Shown here in pieces: positions 56,672 through 64,000 of a stretch of DNA of 64,000 nucleotides. Each line of letters starts with the position of its first letter. Position 1 is the stretch's first letter. The position numbers were made by a program, and so were the translations under genes. The notes under the pieces were generated by a model, which had not been told where the DNA came from, made no database searches, and was given only the letters and a program-made list of their open reading frames with translations. Source of the stretch: Hofstenia miamia (Eukaryota > Xenacoelomorpha > Acoela > Hofsteniidae); assembly GCA_900660155.1 (NCBI GenBank), contig CABFPE010000229.1, positions 938,099 through 1,002,098 of the forward strand. Direction: 5' to 3'.

Positions 56672-59600
56672 CTAAAAAGAATAATTTTATAGAAACAGGT
56701 AAACTATTTTTTGTATTCAAACCTTAAAAAAGATTGAATTTTATAAAAAAACTCACTTGAATTAAAATGCTGAAAGTACAACGATTAGGAAACATTAAAT
56801 TCGGTTATTTGAGAATATATCCTTTACGTTCTCATAATGAACATTAATGCACTATTAAGTTTCAATACGGGAAATCACATCTATCCAGATGTTAAATAAA
56901 TAAATGCATATCGTTGTAATGACGTAAATAACATAACACATCGCTTAATTTAAAGCGTTTGAAGCAATGTTCCAAAACGTCGAAGATTGTCATTGGCCCG
57001 TGTAAAAAATCAAAATTATGTCTAATTTTAATATATTCTATAAATTTTAGAAATGAATAAAGTATACATTTCTGAATATATACATATAAAAAATTGCAAT
57101 TTGTTTGTGTGGGGCAAAGGAGCTGATAGGGAAGGAGCTGTGAATGAGAAGCGAGTATATGATCATTTCAGCATTCGAATTTAAAATAAAATGAACTAAA
57201 TTTAGTAGTTTCTGTTGAAACGGAAGAATTAAAAAAATTTGTTTGTCTACAGATATTTTTATCTAGTAATGTGTATCAATAATGTATACGAGTACCAGAT
57301 TTTATGTTTTAGCGAAATTTTATTGAACTGGTGTGTTTTATATACGAAATCAGTTTTATGTTTGTGGACTATTACCACATCAAACACATTTCCGATACTT
57401 CATTATATTTTCATAGAAATACGGAAAGGGTCTACTCAGTAAGATGCAATTTTAAACTTAAAAAGGTATCAATAGTCTAAATAAGATTTTATGAATAAAA
57501 TAATTCAATTCTTATGGCTTAGTGCTATAAATGCCGTTTAACAAATTAGTTAAAAAGTATACTATTTTCTACTTTTCTCATTTTAATAGTCCGATAATTT
57601 TTCTTTTATTTAACTACTAACATGTTTTGACGAATTACAAATACATGTTTTTGAATATGTTTTGATGAATAAGATGCATAATTCAAAACATCTATAAAGA
57701 ACAATAAAAGGTGTCGGTTTTAGAGAGTGGTAGTGTTTGATATGAAGTTAAAGAAACAACCACGTAAATGTCGCATATTTATCATCACCCTTTCGATATT
57801 TAAGAACGAATGACATTTCCAATCCATGATACAAAATAAGTAATTTGAAATGCCAATAATGCTTCCGCATAGAATATTTACTAAGTATGATAAAAATCTA
57901 CATAATAGATAAATTTCAATTTTGTCGAAATAAAGTATTATTTGCATATGCATGAATTAATACATGCACAAACAATATTTTGAATTATAAAAATCAAAGT
58001 TTTAAAAATTTGGGTGCGTTATTGGAAGAAGATTAAAGCTTGTTTGTTATCGGAAGGTACTGATAAAGGACGATTTACATAGCGCACATGAAAACAACAT
58101 TATGCGAACATTGAAAACCACACATTGAAAAACATGCTAATTAAAACTATACCGCTTTGTTTCAAATAGATGGTATGTAAGAATTTCAAGCTTGATATTG
58201 CAAGCAAACTGCTTTTATATACTGTTAATGAACGAAAACTTAACCGTTCGTTGATAAATCGATGTTGTAAATATCAAAACGAAGTGTAAATATGCAGAGT
58301 TATTGTCAACTACTAATTTAAATTACGAATATGCGAATTGACTGCACTTTCTTTGAGTTACTCAATTTATTACGAGTAACTTTAGTAAATGCCAATGTGA
58401 GGATACATAGGCTAGAAGAATTTGAAATGCAATATTGCATGTAAGTAAAATATTATTCAGGTTTGGGCAAATACAATCCTTTCAAAATGTTTTAAACGTG
58501 TAACACGTTTTAAGGGGGCACTTCTGGTTAAAACTTTTTTTGAAGCACATCATTGCAAACAATCACAACTTGACTCAGTGTAGGATTAACCTAAACAAAC
58601 TATATATTGCTGAAATCAGCAGGAAATTCGGCATTCAAATAATATTACAAAAGCTATTTTATATCACATATAAAACAATATGTAGTAGCAATTTCAAACA
58701 AAAACTTATCATAGTTGCCTAAAGAAGCCAAAAACTCATATATCAATCTAAAATTCTAAATTAAAAGGCAAATCTCTTTTAACCTCTTAGCATATCCCGA
58801 AAATTTTCGTTCAGCAATAGCTAGTAAATAAATGTATGAACGAAAATTTTCTTTTATTGCTCCGAGGTACCTGTCACTTATTTCAGCCCCACAATATCTC
58901 GTTTGTGCTATTATTTTTCGATGAGCTCCCTGTTGCTAGAGAGAGAATTAGTTCTCGTTTTCCTCAATCGATGGTGGAAGCGTTTGTTTATGTTTCACAC
59001 GAAACCTTCTTTATATACAGATTCAAAATCAATAATAAAATAATATGAATTTTTTTTATGGAATTTGAAAAAAAATGTTCATCTTAAAAGGTTAAGTTAC
59101 ATTTTAAGGAAGAAATTCAAATCACAAATGAAATAGGTTTATAGACAAGTAATGTATGACTGTTTGAGGTCACATATGGGAAGTGTTATACAGCAAAACA
59201 ATGCCTTGCATTTTCGTTAATGTAATCAGCTAAAACTGCTAATATTAATGATTGTTAGAAAAATAATCCGAATCATGGATAGGGTCAAAATTCACGGCCT
59301 CTTTTACTCTGATCCTATATGCCAAAAGAATAATACTAACTTTGGATTTCGAAAATCTTAATAGGAATAAATACCATTGCTAAGGACGACTGTAAACTCA
59401 TTGAATTTGCAAAGGCAAAACTTTCTTGAAAACAGTGTTTTGTACAAAACATATACGATGACAAACTGATGACAAACGGTATAAACAAAAAAGGCCGAGC
59501 ATGACATATAGGGGTGCAAGAGATTTTCTAAGTTGCAGTTTTAAAGAAGGAATTTTCATGAAATGAAATACTTGTTTGCAATTTATAGTGAAAGATACCA

Positions 59601-60779
59601 TATGGACGATAGAGAATAAATTATTGGCGATCCTTTATTCCACAAATGATGTAATTTCTGAAAAGTAAACTATTATTTCAAAAAAAAATTGATTCACTCA
59701 ATAAAAAATGAAAAGTTTAGGGTAAAGCGTGTTTAATAAATGATGCGCAAATACCCAAAGACTAAACGAGGATGAATTTGCATCTATCTAAAATAACTAT
59801 TCAGAAAAAATTCAACGCTGCTCATAATTTAAACAATAATATGAAAATTATAACCTGAGCAGAATTAGACCTTGATTTTCGGCGAGTAAAAGCTTTAGAT
59901 AATCGCTGTTTAACGCGCATCTCAGTCACTGATACGAATTGTAAAACGGTCGGTAACGAGGATAAACAAGCGTAGATTACGCCAGGCAAATAGAGGAATT
60001 GTTAAAATAGCAATACAGTATGACAATAATTAACCAACATACCATTGCTTTCACACGCAATAACTATTAACAACTGAACGTCAAATTATAATGAAGATTG
60101 AAAATAAGAAACGTATCAGCAGAATTCTACAAATAATAGCTCTAAACATATCAATTCTCTTTGTTTTAAAATTTTACGAAATGATTATTCACAAGGTTAA
60201 TTAAGGGCAATAACTAAAATTATATTTGCTTCACCTCTATGTATCTAGTAGGGCTAGGTACAATTCGCATTATTTCTAGCAGGCCCGTAAATTTTTCCGA
60301 TGATACTATTAGAGGATTTTTAGTATAAATCAAAAATATTATGTAAGAAAATAATTACGAAGAAGGACAGCCTCTGTGCATTTTCTATAGAAATAATAAA
60401 GCATTTAATATAGAAGATAATTAAAAATGATTGTCAAGGCTGTCTTTAAATAAAGATTATGCTTAAAAACAACCATAGGGTTATAGCCGCGTACGATGTT
60501 AACTCATAGATAAACAGGATTGTAGGTCATATACATGGGAGTCATTTTTCCATTAAGTGAGTATGTTTCATTTATTCTAAATTATAAATGTCAAATACAA
60601 GTAGCAAGTGGAATCAACAGAAAAAAGTGACGGGTTTTTCATCGCAGAACATAAAAATAATGGGATCAAATTCAAATTCACTTCACTTGGGCTTTGCGCA
60701 ATATTTAATTACTGCATGAAGAAACCGCTACCAAATTGCCTGTTTATTATATAGCTTAATTAGGCTTAACAAAGGAAGG
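56672..60779. other. Upstream region or first intron of the HSPA12 gene
   Basis: About 4.1 kb of AT-rich DNA. Short open frames on both strands (for example 57239-57442 plus, 57953-57720 minus, 58836-59048 plus) show nothing recognisable. A 5' exon and promoter of the HSPA12 gene may be here or beyond the window, but I cannot support a position. Confidence 0.35.
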
Positions 60780-63395
60780 CAAGAATGCCTTTGCCTCTGA
60801 CGGAGAGATGTCATCGAGGGCCCGGTTGTTATATTCTGGCGATTATTATCCTACTATGTCCGGGCTGCTTTTCTCAGCTGATGATAACTAGACAAAGCAA
60901 AGAAGGCAACCTTATGTATTCTCCGTTAGGCCTTCTCACAGCAAATTGCTCAGTCGTACATCCACGAGGTAAAGAACTTCAAGAGACGCGTGCACAACTT
61001 TAACAAAGTCTTTTCATCAAATCTCAGTAACCCTTCACCTATTTCTACTTCTCCCAAATACTCTTTTCGTGATTCAAACTCCATTGATTTTAAATTAAAA
61101 ATAAAGATCGGACAATCTGTTCAACGATAAGTCATTCGTAAAAAATCTCCTGAATTCTATGAATTACAGACTGCTACAGAAAAGGTCGGTTTCTTGAGGG
61201 CCAAGTTAAGACACATCATTGTACAATTTTCGTTCATTTGGGATGCACGTGCACTAGTTTCTAAAGCTATCAGTTCAAAGCCCTTTGCAACAAAAGCCAT
61301 CCTAATTACACCTGATTTATCCGAAATTCAACACCAACTGAAAAAAACGGTAGGAGTTGATCCAAGAGGATAAAAACAAGTTTGCTCTGAAAATTAAAAA
61401 TGTGAAACTTTTTCATAAAGACAACCAAGTAAAACTTAGCTGACTATCCTGTTACTATTGTCATTTTTATCAATACCCACAGCCGGCTCTCCATTGATTG
61501 ACGTTTATCATTCCTCAGATTCGTAGTTGATTCCTATGTAGCCCCGCAAGTTTTTCTCATATCAACCTACAGGGCAATTGAATGCTCCGACAGGATAGGG
61601 GCCTCCTCATGGTGGCGTTCTGATCCTACCGAAGAAAAATATCCGCTATCAGGAAATTCACACTAACTCCGATCTCTACTATGTCGCCCAAATTAAAGGT
61701 CAATCGATATTGTTACACCTGTCTTTTACTTACCTCCTGAAGGTAGTCCGTATCATGCTCCATCTTCCATCTGTTAATTAGGCAACTTATCAGTCGACCT
61801 CGAAATAATAAAATGATTCAAGTGATCTACTTTTCCTTTGTTCTCTTAAGCAAATTGTTGATATTCCCACAGACTCATCTGGTGATATATTGCCCTAGGG
61901 TGCACAAATTCCAATTAAGTCGTGTTAAGCAAAATGATTGCGGCGAGCTTGTTGGATCACTGCACAGTGTATTTCAGTTTTTTTTAACAGAGTCGCTCAA
62001 CCCTCCTGCTCTGGGTCATGTTATGTCTTATCGCAACTCAGTGCCCCGACATTCTCCCTGAAACTTTCTGTTAATCCCTTCAGCTTCATACATTATTTCA
62101 ATGATACAAATTTTCGTGGCTTACTTAATATGTACATAATTCGGAAATGAAGCAGTAGAATTCAGCTACGCTATTTTTATAGCTCTCAATTAATTCACTT
62201 TTGGAATTGAAAGAAAATATTTATCGGTCATATATTAAAACAGAAGATTTTACAAAAGGTATCCAGGTCTGTATCATGAGTTTAATAAATTTGTTGAGCT
62301 GGACAAGATCGCTCTACTGGATTATTTTTCAACCCTAAGTGAATGTTTTAAGCTGATGAGGATTCTTGAGGGTTACTGCACAATACTGTCAACTATTTCT
62401 GATGAATATCGCTAAACGTCTCTAGAAATTTCAAATGCATTGAACAAATATTCTGCCAATAATCAGTGATGCCTCGATTTCACAGATAATGTGAAAAATT
62501 TTGTAGACGTCACTCAGGATGATACTTCCTCAGCACTCTCCGAAACTTTTCTGGGTCCGGTTTTGATCAGATTCCAAGTAGATTTCCTAGAGATTTTGCC
62601 AATGAACTGTCTCCTCATGTATTACGTTTTAAACCATAGATTATGAAACGTATCCTGAGATAAGAAAAGTATTCCGAACTGCAGGGTCTAGATCAGAAGA
62701 TAAAAACTATCGACAATTTGCTATTTTATTGAAATTGTCCTAGGTTTTGAGAAAATTATTTTTAATAATCTGTTCCCTATTAATCGCGCACATATTTCGA
62801 AGCTTCAGTTTGCATTTATATACACAGTTTCAATTATTGGAATATGTTGACATGCTATACAATTCACTTTGAAACCATGAAGATTTCCACACGTTACACC
62901 TTGATTTATCAAAATATTTTGATAAGGTAGCCTATAATGTTCTTATCAGAAATCTTTGAAATTTGGAATAGGGCTAAATTATTAACATCTTAAATCAGAA
63001 AATAGTTTTTTATCGATGGTTTTTCATCTTTGATTCCATATTATTGTTTCATACAGTTCTCAAATTCCCACTCCACTCGCTCTGATGATGTCGTCACTTT
63101 CTCCATTCGTCGTACCAAGAACCACTAACTCGTTTTTCAATCGTGCTTGTATTGCTGCTAATTACATCTTGACTCTCCACTCGCCAATAGTAATTGATTT
63201 CTTTTCCCATCGCCGAGCTTCAAGAAATCTTTGATGTCTTTCATCTTTGCTGAGCCTTTTTCCAATTTCGCCTACTCTTCCATCTGCTCCTACTTTATCT
63301 CCTGTCTCTGTCCTCGCTGCCATAAAACATGACTTGTTATCTTTTTTTGTGTATGCCTTCAGCGGTTAAATAAACTCATTATTATTATTATTATA
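60780..63395 (+). pseudogene. Decayed non-LTR retrotransposon (endonuclease and RT remnants)
   Basis: The tract is visibly richer in G+C than its surroundings. Frames with many breaks give an endonuclease-like stretch near 61600-61680 (GGVLILPKKNIRYQEI), an RT start near 62545 (SGFDQIPSRFLRDFANELSP), and a motif-A-like TLHLDLSKYFDKV near 62900. A C-terminal NSFFNRACIAANYI lies near 63130, and a (TTA)n tail at 63380-63394 follows. It is full of stops and clearly inactive. The tail differs from the TCTTA tail at 15564, so it is another family. Confidence 0.62.
63380..63394 (+). repeat. (ATT)n tail of the decayed retroelement
   Basis: Five ATT repeats follow ...AATAAACTC at the end of the relic, like the short tandem 3' tails of non-LTR elements. 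Confidence 0.6.
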
Positions 63396-63967
63396 TTAAT
63401 TGAATATAAAAAAATGTTTGGTCATACTTTCTGTTGCTCGCATTGTTAGGGGGGGGGGCTAATTTACAAGCGCCAATTGCAGGCCTAGTTACAGTAGTTA
63501 TTAGATTAACATTTATATATTATTTCAGACCTGTTTTTCTATGACCTTCTTTTCTTGGATTGATAAAATTCCTTAGAATCATTTTCAGAATTGATTAAAT
63601 TCAACCATTTCATTACTCACTGAGACAGACATGTGCAACAATGGATGACATTGAGCTATACTAAAATACTGCATTTTAAAGTATAAGTTTTATCACCTCG
63701 AAATTTGGGTGTTTGTACTTGTTTTTAGCTTGAGAGAACGTAAATTTAGCAAATGCGATTACGAATGAACTTTGCCAAGCAAGTCTATCCTTTCAGAAAG
63801 TACGTCTACAAATTTAATTTTTTGATCTTTCAATACTAACGCTAAACGAAAAACGAGGTATACTTTCAAAATTCCAAACAGATAACCAACAGTTATTGCT
63901 CAACAATTTGAACTGTGATCAGTGGCCCAGTTTGTAATTTGTATAATTTACATAAATCTAAACGTTG

Positions 63968-63968
<1 letters not shown>
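63395..63968. other. AT-rich DNA at window end
   Basis: I see no gene here. A nine-G homopolymer at about 63450-63458 is the only conspicuous feature. Confidence 0.4.

Positions 63969-64000
<32 letters not shown>
63969..64000. repeat. (TA)n microsatellite at window edge
   Basis: A pure TA dinucleotide tract runs off the end of the window. Confidence 0.9.

Overview
This window is AT-rich animal DNA (roughly two thirds A+T by eye). Genes are split by spliceosomal introns of 47 bp to about 10 kb, and there are many decayed transposons. The invertebrate-type IS630/mariner and Tc1 elements, the hAT-like MITEs, the CR1/L2-like and other non-LTR retrotransposons and a Penelope-like fragment point to an invertebrate metazoan. 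The mariner set looks arthropod-like, but I cannot name the species.

Only two cellular genes are recognisable, and they converge tail to tail. On the plus strand, positions 771-9587 hold the last two coding exons of the alpha subunit of mitochondrial processing peptidase (PMPCA); the rest of that gene lies upstream of the window. Its 8.5 kb intron carries three separate IS630/mariner-type elements, all with the transposase on the minus strand. On the minus strand, 56665-19532 holds what looks like a complete HSPA12-family gene (atypical HSP70-like ATPase). Eleven coding exons join without a frame break into 697 codons plus a stop, with the phosphate-1, phosphate-2 and adenosine motifs all intact.

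The roughly 10 kb between the two gene ends (9.6-19.5 kb) is a graveyard of retroelements. At its centre is one uninterrupted 994-codon endonuclease/reverse transcriptase ORF (12424-15408) with all expected catalytic residues. It is preceded in frame by a 2A-like peptide motif and followed by a TCTTA-repeat tail. Around it lie broken RT and endonuclease pieces, a GIY-YIG endonuclease fragment and a hAT-like MITE.

The long introns of the HSPA12 gene hold further mobile DNA: several hAT-like MITEs (two with 8-bp target duplications), a broken Tc1 element at 32.5-33.4 kb, a retroelement relic at 33.4-35.4 kb interrupted by an internally deleted mariner, a Tc1 element with an IR/DR arrangement of ends at 47.6-49.1 kb, and (AT)n microsatellites. 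The 105-bp phosphate-2 exon appears twice (39804-39908 and 41156-41260). The first copy is bounded exactly by single N bases, so it is probably an assembly artefact. Upstream of the HSPA12 gene, 60.8-63.4 kb is a heavily decayed plus-strand non-LTR element. I found no tRNA, rRNA, CRISPR array or prokaryotic feature.
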